This document shows, in pieces, positions 25,652-33,604 of a stretch of 64,000 nt of DNA. Positions within the stretch are counted from its first letter, which is position 1. Every line of letters starts with the position of its first letter. The position numbers and the translations under genes are program-made. The notes under the pieces were generated by a model. The model had not been told where the DNA came from. It ran no database searches and worked only from the letters and a program-made list of their open reading frames with translations. This DNA is from Streptomyces sp. WM6386 (lineage in GTDB: Bacteria; Actinomycetota; Actinomycetes; Streptomycetales; Streptomycetaceae): assembly GCF_000972385.1 (NCBI RefSeq), contig NZ_JXTE01000002.1, forward strand, positions 1 through 64,000. Reading direction: 5' to 3'.

Positions 25652-26149
25652 GTGTCCAGTCGTACCCGTACCCGCAAGGTCAGGACCGCCGCCGGCGTCC
25701 ACACCGTCCAGCTCCCGCGCCAACGCGGGCGCCGCGCACAGCCGTTCGTGGTCGTCGTCCCCGAACACCCCTCGCTGACCCGTGAGGCGCTCGGCTTCGT
25801 GGGCCGTGGACTGTGGATGGCCCGGCACGCGCTCGCCCCCACCGGCCTCGCCCTGCTCGCCCTGGCCGTCACCGGGCTGCTGCACGTCATCGCCTGGTGG
25901 TCCGCTCTCGTGCTCGCGCCCACGGCCATAGCGCCGCTCGTGTGGTTCGCCGTTGTGCAGCGCTCTCGCCCCGCGCGGGGTTCCACGCTGGCCTGGCGCA
26001 TCGCCCTGGCCGTGTTCGCCACGCTCGCGTTCACGTGGGCGGCACTCGCGGCCGGGTTCGGCCCGTGGGCCAGTCCGCTGCCGCTGGTCTGGCTGCTCAC
26101 CCTGATCGTCGTCCAGACCGCGTGGCTCATCGTCCGCCGCACCCACTGA
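25652..26149 (+). CDS. small membrane protein of the transfer region
   Basis: The 165-residue protein starts at a GTG seven bases after AAGGAG. The first 45 residues are basic (SSRTRTRKVRTAAGVHTVQLP) and face the cytoplasm. Three or four hydrophobic helices follow (about residues 55-78, 82-98, 110-130 and 136-155). Its position between spd-like genes and traB suggests a spread protein that forms a channel or pore complex with TraB. No conserved motif identifies it further. Confidence 0.65.
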   Translation: MSSRTRTRKVRTAAGVHTVQLPRQRGRRAQPFVVVVPEHPSLTREALGFVGRGLWMARHALAPTGLALLALAVTGLLHVIAWWSALVLAPTAIAPLVWFAVVQRSRPARGSTLAWRIALAVFATLAFTWAALAAGFGPWASPLPLVWLLTLIVVQTAWLIVRRTH

Positions 26150-26168
26150 CCCGAGGAGGCCACCTCTG

Positions 26169-26747
26169 ATGGCAACCCCCACGCGCAACAGCAACGGCCG
26201 CAACGGCGGCGCCACCAACCGCACGAACGGTGCGAACAGCAACAACGGCAAGGGCAACAAGTTCACCAACGCGGGCGCCGCGGTCGGCGGGTTCGTCGGT
26301 GCGATGGGCGGCTCGTTCGTCCCGCCGATCAACGTCACCGTCAACAACAACCGCAACCGAAGCCAGGCAGGCGGTGGTGGCCGGTCGGGCGGCCAGTCCC
26401 TGTTGCCTGCGCCGGAGTTCACCAATCCCGCGCAGGTACGGAACTACTGCAACACCCTGCGGGCGGCCGGCGTGACGCTGTCCATCGAGGTCGCCATGGC
26501 CGCCGAGATCCTCGAAAGCGTTCTGGCGGCCGTACCGGACCCGGAGGGACGGGCGTTCGGCTCCCGGATCAGGGCCCGGAGGGTGTCCCGCAAGATGCGC
26601 AAGGCCGCGGACGAACTGCGGGGCGCCGCGAAGAACGCTGCCGCCTGCTACGCGACGTTCCAGCAGGAATTCGAGGAAGAGATCAACCGGGTCCGCCACC
26701 GCGCCCGCCGCCCGCAGCAGCCGGTCATGAACTGGGACCAGCAGTAA
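26169..26747 (+). CDS. transfer-region protein with Asn/Gly-rich N-terminus
   Basis: The 192-residue protein begins with a low-complexity Asn/Gly/Arg segment (residues 1-75) interrupted by a hydrophobic stretch (AGAAVGGFVGAMGGSFVPP). It continues as a helical domain (PAQVRNYCNTLRAAGVTLSI; RKMRKAADELRGAAKNAAAC). It resembles small proteins placed directly upstream of traB in Streptomyces plasmids, sometimes called TraA, but I cannot confirm the family. A 13-base gap with AAGGAGG separates it from traB, so it is co-transcribed. Confidence 0.6.
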   Translation: MATPTRNSNGRNGGATNRTNGANSNNGKGNKFTNAGAAVGGFVGAMGGSFVPPINVTVNNNRNRSQAGGGGRSGGQSLLPAPEFTNPAQVRNYCNTLRAAGVTLSIEVAMAAEILESVLAAVPDPEGRAFGSRIRARRVSRKMRKAADELRGAAKNAAACYATFQQEFEEEINRVRHRARRPQQPVMNWDQQ

Positions 26748-26760
26748 GGAGGTTCACCCG

Positions 26761-28827
26761 ATGTCCCGGAACCGAACCAGCACGATGACCTACCCCGACA
26801 ACATGCCCGGCTACGTCATGGACCCCCACGGCGGACCCGAGAACGGCACGGTGCGCGCCTACCTGCTGCACAAGGCCAAGCCGCATCTGCCGCCGTGGCT
26901 CGGCTGGGCCGGTACCGGTCTGGTCGGCGCTTTGGGGCACTGGCGGTGGCCGGACAACGCTGCCGCGGGCGTCGGCCTCACCCTCGCCTCCGTGACACTG
27001 ACCGGCGTCACCTGGTGGGCAGGCAAGAACACCAGCCAGCAGCGCCGCCTGCACTCGGCCGTTACGGTCGCGTGCGGCTCCGCATGGGTGACCGCCGCCT
27101 GCCTCGCCGGCCCGACCGCCGGGCCAGTGGACGACCTGTACCTGATGGGCGGGCCCGCGGTCGCCCTGTCCTGGAACATCCGGATGGGCCTGCGCCACAA
27201 CACCGAGGGCACCCCGGGCAGTTCGGACGGAGGCCTGCTGGAGAAGGTCGGGCTGGCCCGCGCGCAGATCGGGGCGGCGAAGGTGGAGCCCAACCGGGTC
27301 ACCGCGCCGCTCGCGCTGCAGCCCGGCGAGCAGACGAACGACGATGTCACCAAAGCACTGGCCAAGATCGCGTCCGCGCTGGATCTGCCGAAGAACGCCA
27401 TCCGCTACACCCCCGACCCCGAATCCGAGCGCCGCGGGAATCTGGTGATCGTGCCGGAAGACATGCTCGCGGAGGTTCTGGAGTGGGAGGGCCCCTCCAA
27501 CCTGGGGGGCTCGATCGCCGAGCCGCTGGTTCTGGGACGCTACGACGACGGCTCGCTGCTCGTGATGTGGCTGCCCGGTGACCCCGATGAGGGCCGCAAC
27601 TCCACCCATGGCCTGATCGCGGGCCAGTCCGGCTCCGGCAAGGGCGATGCCGCCCTCAACCTCCTGACGGAGATCCTCTCCCGTCGGGACGTCATCGTCT
27701 GGTTCTCCGACCCCAAAGCCTTCCAGGACTTCGCACCCCTGCGGGCCGGACTGGACTGGGCCGTAGAGGGCGGCTCACAGACCGAGGTCATGGTCGCGGC
27801 CGTCGAAACGGTCATCCCCGCGCGTACCCGCTGGTTGGGTGCCCACGGCTACCGGCAGTGGGTTCCCGAGGCCGCGGAGGTGCAGAACGACCCGGCGCAC
27901 TCGTGCAGCACGGACGGGAGCGCGTGCGGCTGTGCGGGCATGCCGTTCCTGGTCACCTGGTTCGAGGAGGCCGCCAACACCCTGCGCAACCTCGGTGACA
28001 GCGCGTTCACCGGCATCGCGCAGGAAGCCCGGTCGGCCGGCGTCTCGCTGATCGTGTCATTGCAGCGTCCGTCGTTCGACCAGATGTCCACCTCCACCCG
28101 CGCCTCCCTCCCGTCCGTGATCGCACTCGGCTGTGACCCGCGGGACGAGGGATTCTCGCTCCCCGAGACGGTCATCGACGCCGGCGCGCACCCCGGAGCG
28201 TGGGCCAACCGGCGACCGGGCTACTGCTACGTCGTCTCCCCCGGCATCGACGAGGACCGCTACCCCTCACCCGCGCGCACGCAGCGCTTCACCATCCGCG
28301 CCGTACCCGTCATGGAACAGCTCGCTGCATGGGCTCAGGCCAACGGTGCGGTTGCCGACCCCATCACCGCCGGCGCGGCCTCCTCGGTGGCCGGACGCGC
28401 CTACACCGGCCGCCCTACCCCCGACAAAGACGTCCAGCCGGTCGCCCCGCTGCGGGTGGTCCGCGACGAGGAGGACGACATGCACGACACCGGGCCCCTG
28501 ATCGACCCGGAGGACACGGATATCGACCCCGAGGCTGAGCTTCCCGAGCCGGAGGAGGGCGACGACGCCCCGATCTTCGGCGAAGAGGAGGGCCGCAAGC
28601 CGAAGCCGGAGGAGGCACGCCGGCTGTTCGCCACGGCGCTGGCCGAGTTCGAGGACGCGGGCCAGATGATCGTAGGCCCGAAGGACTTCATGGACTGGTG
28701 CGACCGCAACAACCTCTCCCGCCCGTGGGTGTCCGCACGCCTCAAAGAGGCCGCGATCGAGGGCCGGTTGGAGCCCACGAACGCCACCGGGCGGTGGCGC
28801 ATCGTCCCCACTCCGAGGGCTGCCTGA
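26761..28827 (+). CDS. traB: TraB-like FtsK/SpoIIIE DNA translocase
   Basis: The 688-residue protein has two N-terminal hydrophobic segments (about residues 38-56 and 68-86; others near 100-140), then a motor domain. The Walker A motif is LIAGQSGSGKGDAAL near residue 290 and the Walker B-like strand PFLVTWFEEAAN near 395. A conserved C-terminal winged helix (about 620-685: MDWCDRNNLSRPWVSARLKE) is like the DNA-recognition domain of TraB/FtsK gamma. TraB hexamers pump unprocessed double-stranded DNA during Streptomyces mating after binding octamer repeats at clt. A dense octamer cluster starts exactly at this gene's stop codon. The ATG follows AAGGAGG. Confidence 0.92.
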   Translation: MSRNRTSTMTYPDNMPGYVMDPHGGPENGTVRAYLLHKAKPHLPPWLGWAGTGLVGALGHWRWPDNAAAGVGLTLASVTLTGVTWWAGKNTSQQRRLHSAVTVACGSAWVTAACLAGPTAGPVDDLYLMGGPAVALSWNIRMGLRHNTEGTPGSSDGGLLEKVGLARAQIGAAKVEPNRVTAPLALQPGEQTNDDVTKALAKIASALDLPKNAIRYTPDPESERRGNLVIVPEDMLAEVLEWEGPSNLGGSIAEPLVLGRYDDGSLLVMWLPGDPDEGRNSTHGLIAGQSGSGKGDAALNLLTEILSRRDVIVWFSDPKAFQDFAPLRAGLDWAVEGGSQTEVMVAAVETVIPARTRWLGAHGYRQWVPEAAEVQNDPAHSCSTDGSACGCAGMPFLVTWFEEAANTLRNLGDSAFTGIAQEARSAGVSLIVSLQRPSFDQMSTSTRASLPSVIALGCDPRDEGFSLPETVIDAGAHPGAWANRRPGYCYVVSPGIDEDRYPSPARTQRFTIRAVPVMEQLAAWAQANGAVADPITAGAASSVAGRAYTGRPTPDKDVQPVAPLRVVRDEEDDMHDTGPLIDPEDTDIDPEAELPEPEEGDDAPIFGEEEGRKPKPEEARRLFATALAEFEDAGQMIVGPKDFMDWCDRNNLSRPWVSARLKEAAIEGRLEPTNATGRWRIVPTPRAA

Positions 28828-28938
28828 CACCAGCCTGACGCCTGACACCGTCACGGCCCCCTGACACCCAAACCCCTAGGCAAACCCGCTGTCAGAAACG
28901 CGTGACGCCCCTTCCTGACACTCCCTGACACCTGACGT
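28823..28938 (+). repeat. CCTGACAC octamer cluster, candidate clt
   Basis: CCTGACAC occurs exactly at 28823, 28841, 28860, 28914 and 28924, with variants CCTGACGC (28834) and CCTGACGT (28931). The first copy contains the traB stop codon. TraB proteins recognise plasmid-specific 8-bp repeats next to their own gene, so this is the likely cis-acting transfer locus of the element. Confidence 0.75.
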
Positions 28939-29008
28939 GACACCCCACCCTGTGCGGGCCCGCACCACCTCTGTGGCGCGGGCCCGCGGCCTACCCGAGG
29001 GAGGCTCG

Positions 29009-29314
29009 ATGTCCCACCGCGACCCGCCGGGGATCCTCGCCCCGCACATACCCGCCGACGCCTACCGCCGCGCCGAAGCCACCGGAGCGCCGGTGGTCAT
29101 CGTCGTCCCGGGCAGCACCCACCACGGCATCCCGTGGCGCCGAATCCTGATCCCCCTCGCCGTCGCCGCGGCTGCCTCGCTCGGCACCTGGGGACTGGTC
29201 GTCGCCCTGTGCGCGCTGCTCGATGCAGCCGCCCACGCCGCCGCCGTCATCGCCGGCGCCGCCGGACCGATCGGCGTCGGCGGCATCACGCTTCGGCTCG
29301 CCCGCTCCAAGTAG
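29009..29314 (+). CDS. SpdD-like small membrane protein
   Basis: The 101-residue protein starts at an ATG shortly after GGGAGG. A polar N-terminus with GAPVVIVVPGSTHHGIPWRR precedes two hydrophobic helices (about residues 48-68 and 72-92) and a short basic tail. Size, Pro/Gly-rich front and position behind traB match SpdD-type spread proteins of pSAM2-like elements. It should sit in the membrane and help intramycelial spread of the transferred DNA. A reading from 28937 would run through the octamer repeats and is less likely. Confidence 0.72.
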   Translation: MSHRDPPGILAPHIPADAYRRAEATGAPVVIVVPGSTHHGIPWRRILIPLAVAAAASLGTWGLVVALCALLDAAAHAAAVIAGAAGPIGVGGITLRLARSK

Positions 29315-29706
29315 CCGCCCCGGGCGGCGGTTGCGCGCGCGGCCCCGCCGACGCGCGGACACGACCCGAGCCGCCCCGATCCCCGAGGCTGCCCCGCGCC
29401 ACCACGCCCACCGCCTCACTCCCTCCACCAAAAAGCACGGGGCAAAGGGGCCGCAGAGGGGATGTCCGCCCCGACCACGCCCATGGTCTGGCCGGTCACC
29501 TGCGAAAACACCCCGTGGCTGAATCGGTCACCGCAACACCCAGCGCAACACCATGGCGCAACACCCAGCGCAACCCCCTGGCGCAACACCCAGCGCAACC
29601 CGGGGGGATGGAGGTTGGCCGACCGCACTGGCGACAACCCGGCCAATCAACCGCAAAACTCCAACAACCGCACCCACCGTCCCTGTTGCCTCAGGAGAGG
29701 ACTGAC
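29315..29706. other. intergenic region with three 25-bp tandem repeats
   Basis: This 392-base gap separates SpdD-like and Cys-rich genes. No credible coding region is seen, although an open frame crosses it. Its main structure is the iteron-like array at 29532-29603. The stretch after the array (29604-29690) is rich in AAC triplets and moderately A-rich on the plus strand, unusual for this genome. Confidence 0.5.
29532..29603 (+). repeat. three iteron-like 25-bp tandem repeats
   Basis: Units begin at 29532, 29557 and 29582. Each opens with CGCAACACCCAGCGCAAC; units 1 and 2 end in ACCATGG and CCCCTGG and the third is cut short. Each unit itself holds two CGCAAC hexamers. Such iterons near replication genes typically bind an initiator, so this may be the origin of the excised form. 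Confidence 0.6.
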
Positions 29707-29874
29707 GTGTTCGACGACGAGCAGTACTGCGACGACTGCGCCGACTACGGATGCCCCGGGCACCGGCTGTGTGACGAGTGCTCCGACGACGTCTGCAACG
29801 AATGCGGCGGCTGCGACTGCCCCGACACCTACTGCCCCGGCTCCATCGCCCACTACACCGGCGCCGACCACTAG
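29707..29874 (+). CDS. small Cys-rich acidic protein
   Basis: The 55-residue product starts at a GTG after GAGAGGA. It contains 12 Cys arranged as repeated CxxC pairs (YCDDCADYGCPGH, LCDECSDDVCNECG, CDCPDTYC), enough for two or three zinc sites, with many Asp and Glu. The high Cys density with normal codon use argues for a real gene. Small zinc-ribbon proteins of this kind often act as adaptors or DNA-mimic-like regulators; no specific role can be assigned. It precedes the methyltransferase gene by 85 bases. Confidence 0.6.
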   Translation: MFDDEQYCDDCADYGCPGHRLCDECSDDVCNECGGCDCPDTYCPGSIAHYTGADH

Positions 29875-29959
29875 CTACGCCAAGGGCGGCCCCCGTCTCG
29901 CCAAAGTCACGGGCCGCCCCTGTCCACCTGCCACGAACTGACCTGTGGAGGTCTCCAGC

Positions 29960-30688
29960 ATGACCCAACCCACCGACATCCGGCGAGCCCACCGGCCACG
30001 GCCGCGCCTGCTGGATCTGTTCTCCTGCGCCGGAGGCGCCGCCATCGGCTACGACCGCGCGGGGTTCGACGTGGACGGATGCGACATCGCCCACCGACCC
30101 AACTACCCCTTCGACTACCACCAGGGCGACGCCCTCACCTACCTTGCCCACCTGATCACCTCGGGCGAGATCGAGCGGTACGCGTTCGTCCACGCCTCCC
30201 CGCCGTGCCAGGACAAGTGCACGTTGACCGTGGGCACCAACCAGTCCCAAGGCTGGGGCGGCGCCCACGTCGACCTGGTGGCGCCCACCCGCGAACTCCT
30301 CGACGCGACGGGCCTCCCGTACGTCATCGAGCAACCCAACGGCCGCGCGAAGATCCGCAAGGATCTGACCCTGTGCGGCGAGATGTTCGCGCTCGACGTC
30401 ATCCGGCACCGCAACTTCGAGTTGGGCCGCTGGACCATCGACCAGCCGGCCCACGTCCCGCACCGCGGGCGCGTACGTGGCTGGCGGCATGGCCGTTTCT
30501 ATGACGGCCCCTACGTGGCCGCGTACGGCAACGGCGGCGGCAAGCCGTCCGTGGCCGAGCTGCAAGCCGCGCTCGGCATCACGTGGACCGACGTGCGGGA
30601 GGAACTGACCGAGGCCATTCCGCCCGCCTACAGCGAGCACATCGGCCGCGCCTTCCTGCTCTCCAGTGCGTTGGAGGTGGCCGCATGA
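29960..30688 (+). CDS. DNA C5-cytosine methyltransferase-like protein (solitary)
   Basis: The 242-residue protein has motif I (LLDLFSCAGGAAIGYDRAGF) for S-adenosylmethionine and motif IV with catalytic Cys (ASPPCQDKC). The position of motif VI reads YVIEQPNGR instead of E-N-V. No target-recognition domain of normal size is present; standard enzymes have over 320 residues. Short versions of this kind occur in actinophages and mobile elements without a restriction partner and may protect the element DNA. The ATG lies eight bases after GGAGG, and its stop overlaps the prim-pol start (ATGA), so methylation and replication genes are coupled. Confidence 0.8.
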   Translation: MTQPTDIRRAHRPRPRLLDLFSCAGGAAIGYDRAGFDVDGCDIAHRPNYPFDYHQGDALTYLAHLITSGEIERYAFVHASPPCQDKCTLTVGTNQSQGWGGAHVDLVAPTRELLDATGLPYVIEQPNGRAKIRKDLTLCGEMFALDVIRHRNFELGRWTIDQPAHVPHRGRVRGWRHGRFYDGPYVAAYGNGGGKPSVAELQAALGITWTDVREELTEAIPPAYSEHIGRAFLLSSALEVAA

Positions 30689-31590
30689 GCACGGATCTGA
30701 TGAGGGCCGCCCTGGAGGCCGCACAGCGCGGTTGGCACGTCTTCCCACTGCGCCCCAACAGCAAGCATCCCGCCCTGCACGGCGCCGACCGCTGCCGGCA
30801 GACCGGCGACTGCGCTCATGGACACCTGAAGTGGGAGCAGCGGGCCAGCACCGACCCGCACCGTATCCGGTGGTGCTGGGAGACCAGCGCGGCGAACATC
30901 GCCATCGCGACCGGCCCGTCCGGGCTGGTTGTCATCGACCTCGACATGCCCAAGCCCAGCAGCAAGAACAGTGAGGGCAGTTCGGACGCGCCTGACGGCG
31001 CGACGTCCTTTGCGACGCTCTGCGAGCGCGCCGGGCACCCCGTCCCCACCACTTACCGGGTGCGGACTGCGAGCGGCGGACAGCACTTGTACTTCACCGC
31101 CCCGCCTGGCATCCGGCTGGCCAACACCGCGGGCAGTCTCGCTCCGTTGGTCGACACCCGTGCATGGGGCGGCTACGTCGTCGCCGCCGGCAGCACCACC
31201 CCCGCCGGACCGTACGAAGTCCTCGACAGCTCCGCCGTGGCCGCACTGCCCGCGTGGCTGCTGAGGCTGCTCCAACCGGCCCCCGCCCGCCCCGCCGGAC
31301 CGCTCAGGCTCCCGTCGGTCAGCGGCAGCAGCGCCGCCCTGGCCGCATTGGAGGCCGAGTGCGCCATCGTCGCCGCGGCGCCGGAATCGCAGCGCAACAT
31401 CACGCTCAATCGGTCCGCCTTCAAGGTGGGGCGTTTCGTCGCGTGGGGCGACATCCCCCGGCACGTGGTGGAGGAGGCCTTCCAAGCGGCGGGGGAGGCT
31501 CGCGGACTCACCGCTGCGGAGTGCCGCGCCACGATCCGCAGCGCCCTCGACAGTTCCCTGCGCAAAGCCCGGCCCCGGGATGCGGCATGA
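30685..31590 (+). CDS. prim-pol replication protein of the element
   Basis: The 301-residue protein has the prim-pol domain: RGWHVFPLRPNSKHPAL at the start, a Cys/His group (CRQTGDCAHGHLKWEQ), the catalytic hhhDhD motif LVVIDLDMPK, and the second motif SGGQHLYFTAPP. A helical region (about residues 215-295) follows, as in chromosomal relatives. In AICEs that lack a RepSA-type rolling-circle protein, a prim-pol partner with a DUF3631 ATPase serves as initiator, and that arrangement is present here. It is coupled to genes on both sides by ATGA overlaps. Confidence 0.87.
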   Translation: MSTDLMRAALEAAQRGWHVFPLRPNSKHPALHGADRCRQTGDCAHGHLKWEQRASTDPHRIRWCWETSAANIAIATGPSGLVVIDLDMPKPSSKNSEGSSDAPDGATSFATLCERAGHPVPTTYRVRTASGGQHLYFTAPPGIRLANTAGSLAPLVDTRAWGGYVVAAGSTTPAGPYEVLDSSAVAALPAWLLRLLQPAPARPAGPLRLPSVSGSSAALAALEAECAIVAAAPESQRNITLNRSAFKVGRFVAWGDIPRHVVEEAFQAAGEARGLTAAECRATIRSALDSSLRKARPRDAA

Positions 31591-32015
31591 GCACCCCCCG
31601 CAGCTCCCCCTTGGAAGGCCAACCCGCCGCCACGAGCAGCCCACAGGCCGCCGAACCGGGCACGCCCCCGGCGGCCGTGGGCGCCCGAAGGGTCGTCGCC
31701 GCAGGCGCCCTTTCAGCTGTTCGTTCTGGCAAGTTCCGCAGCGACGAGGCACGCCACAGCACACCCGACCCCACGCCGGATCAGCCCGGTATCCGCATCT
31801 ACGCCCCACCGCTCTACCGGCATCACTGGGACGGCGCCCGCTGGTCCAAGCGCCAAGGCGACACCCCCAACGCCGCCTACGCCTGCGCCTGCGGACAGAC
31901 CGGCACCGCCACCGGAGCCCCAAACGTGGCAGCTCTGGCATCCGAGTACACCGTCCACCGCTCCGCCTGCGAGCAGGCCCCCGCAGCACTCTCCGAAAGG
32001 AGGCACGCGGCATGA
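31587..32015 (+). CDS. hypothetical protein between the two replication genes
   Basis: The 142-residue product has a polar, probably disordered first half (Ser/Pro/Ala rich, with ARRVVAAGALSAVRSG). The C-terminal half holds a short beta-like domain with a Cys pair (GDTPNAAYACACGQTGTATG) and a later HRSACEQ. It might bind zinc with few ligands. No family is recognised. ATGA overlaps link it to both the prim-pol and the DUF3631 gene, so it is probably an accessory replication protein. Confidence 0.6.
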   Translation: MSTPRSSPLEGQPAATSSPQAAEPGTPPAAVGARRVVAAGALSAVRSGKFRSDEARHSTPDPTPDQPGIRIYAPPLYRHHWDGARWSKRQGDTPNAAYACACGQTGTATGAPNVAALASEYTVHRSACEQAPAALSERRHAA

Positions 32016-33160
32016 CCGACACCACCGACGGCGCTGCGCTGCTCGACGAGGTGGAGGACTTCCACCGCCGCTTCAACGTCTTCCCCACCGAAGCCGCATA
32101 CGTAGCCGTGACCCTGTGGGACGCACACGCCCACCTCCTCGACGCGTTCGACTCCACCCCCCGCCTCGCGTTCCTCTCCCCGGAACCCGGATCGGGCAAG
32201 TCCCGCGCGCTGGAGGTCGTGGAAACCCTCGTACCGCGCTCCATGGCGGCCGTGGATGCTTCCGCCGCCGCCCTGTTCCGGTCCGTCTCCGGAGTCGACG
32301 GGGGCCGGCCGACGATCCTGTTCGACGAGATCGACACCATCTTCGGGCCCAAAGCCGGGGAGAACGAGCAGCTCCGCGGGTTCATCAACGCCGGCCACAC
32401 GCGGGGCCGGGAGATGTACCGGTGCGTCGGAGACGGCGCCAACCAGCAAGTACAGGGCTTCCCCGCGTACTGCGCCGTCGCCGTCGCAGGACTCGGCTCC
32501 CTCCCCGCCACGATCATGACCCGCTCCGTCATCATCCGCATGCGCCGCCGGGCCAGGAACGAGAAGGTGGAAGCCTTCCGCACCCGCATCCACGTGCGGG
32601 AGGGCAACCAGCTCCGTGACAGGCTCGCCAGGTGGGCCGAGACCATCCAGGAGCAAGTCACGGACGTGTTCCCCGAGATGCCCGAAGGCGTCGCCGACCG
32701 GCCGGCCGACGTATGGGAACCACTCATCGCCATCGCCGACGCGGCCGGCGGCGACTGGCCTCACCGGGCCCGCGAAGCGTGCGCGACGCTGGTCAAGGCA
32801 TCGCAGGCCAACGACAAGGGCAGCATCGGCATCCGCCTGCTCACCGACCTGCGCGACCACGTCCTGAGCGGCATCGACCGCCTGCCCACCGTCGCCATCC
32901 TCGACCGGCTCAACGCCCTCGACGACGCCCCGTGGGCCGACTTCAACGGCAAGCCGCTCGACTCCCGCCGCCTGTCCCGGATGCTCAGCGAGTACGTCAC
33001 CGCCGACGGCGAACCCGTCGCCTCCCGCAACATCAAAACAGGCGGCAGCGTCCTCAAGGGCTACTACTCCACCGATCTCTACGACGCATGGCAGCGCTAC
33101 TGCCCCCCACCCCCGGAAAGTCCGCTACTTCCGCTACCCGAGAGCGAACACACGGACTGA
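32012..33160 (+). CDS. DUF3631-domain replication ATPase
   Basis: The 382-residue protein has a P-loop (FLSPEPGSGKSRALEVVE), a Walker B strand (TILFDEIDTIFGPK) and an arginine-finger region (VIIRMRRRARNEKVE) in its first 200 residues, then a helical DUF3631 part (about residues 200-375: IGIRLLTDLRDHVL; LDSRRLSRMLSEYV). It is smaller than fusion forms that carry their own prim-pol domain, which is the separate gene upstream. It probably unwinds or loads DNA for prim-pol synthesis. GAAAGGAGG precedes its ATG, which overlaps the previous stop. Confidence 0.85.
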   Translation: MTDTTDGAALLDEVEDFHRRFNVFPTEAAYVAVTLWDAHAHLLDAFDSTPRLAFLSPEPGSGKSRALEVVETLVPRSMAAVDASAAALFRSVSGVDGGRPTILFDEIDTIFGPKAGENEQLRGFINAGHTRGREMYRCVGDGANQQVQGFPAYCAVAVAGLGSLPATIMTRSVIIRMRRRARNEKVEAFRTRIHVREGNQLRDRLARWAETIQEQVTDVFPEMPEGVADRPADVWEPLIAIADAAGGDWPHRAREACATLVKASQANDKGSIGIRLLTDLRDHVLSGIDRLPTVAILDRLNALDDAPWADFNGKPLDSRRLSRMLSEYVTADGEPVASRNIKTGGSVLKGYYSTDLYDAWQRYCPPPPESPLLPLPESEHTD

Positions 33161-33294
33161 CCTGCACTGATCCGGTAGCGGGTACCGCCCCCGCGGCCCG
33201 CTACCGGCTACACGCTATCCGCTACCGCTACCCCTATCCGCTACCGCTTACAGGCCTCTGACCTGCACAGAAGCGGAAGTAGCGCAGGTAGCGG
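33122..33294. repeat. CCGCTAC heptamer cluster before xis
   Basis: Six direct copies (starting 33122, 33131, 33198, 33219, 33225 and 33238) and two inverted copies (33175-33181, 33288-33294) surround the end of the replication ATPase gene and the gap before xis. CTGACCTGC occurs at 33157 and 33258, and again at 35135 and 35151 beside attR. They may be Xis/Int or initiator sites. Confidence 0.6.
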
Positions 33295-33351
33295 ACTTCC
33301 CAGAAGGGGACCGAAGAGCCCCGTCATGACCTTTACGTGAGGAGTCGCACC

Positions 33352-33543
33352 GTGGCCCGCCCCAAGATGCTCAAGCTCCCCGAAGTCCTCGAAGAGATCG
33401 AGATGAGCCGAGCCGCGTTCTACCGCATGCGCGCACGCGGCCAAGCGCCCCGTCTCCAGAAGCTGCCCAACGGTCAACTCCGCGTCAGCCGTGCCGACCT
33501 CGATGCCTGGTGGGCGCGCTGCGAACAGCGCGCCACAGTCTGA
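33352..33543 (+). CDS. xis: excisionase (small helix-turn-helix protein)
   Basis: The 63-residue product begins at a GTG behind GTGAGGAGT. It consists of a MerR/Xis-like winged helix: LKLPEVLEEIEMSRAAFYRMRARGQAP as helix-turn-helix, then KLPNGQLRVSRADLDAWW as wing. Length, basic charge and position 61 bases before the integrase gene identify it as the recombination directionality factor that turns the integrase toward excision. Confidence 0.88.
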   Translation: MARPKMLKLPEVLEEIEMSRAAFYRMRARGQAPRLQKLPNGQLRVSRADLDAWWARCEQRATV

Positions 33544-33563
33544 CCCCACCTCGTAAATCAACC

Positions 33564-33589
33564 ATGGGCCCGCCGCATGGCGGGCCCAT
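33564..33589 (+). terminator. hairpin between xis and int
   Basis: ATGGGCCCGCC and GGCGGGCCCAT form a perfect 11-bp stem with a 4-base loop just before the integrase ribosome binding site (GGGGGAG). It could reduce int relative to xis expression, either by partial termination or by hiding the start region. Confidence 0.55.
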
Positions 33590-33604
33590 CTTCGGGGGAG
33601 ACCC

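Noticed and set aside
28500..29600. CRISPR array, suggested by the short repeats around 28.8 and 29.5 kb
   Set aside because: Repeats are 8 or 25 bp without unique spacers of constant length, and no cas gene is present.
29462..29941. A 159-codon frame through the 25-bp iterons
   Set aside because: It is mostly Thr/Pro/Ala repeat sequence produced by the iterons and overlaps the better-supported Cys-rich gene in another frame.
30628..32733. A 701-codon reverse-strand open frame over the replication genes
   Set aside because: The forward strand holds three genes coupled by ATGA overlaps with catalytic motifs; the reverse peptide shows none.
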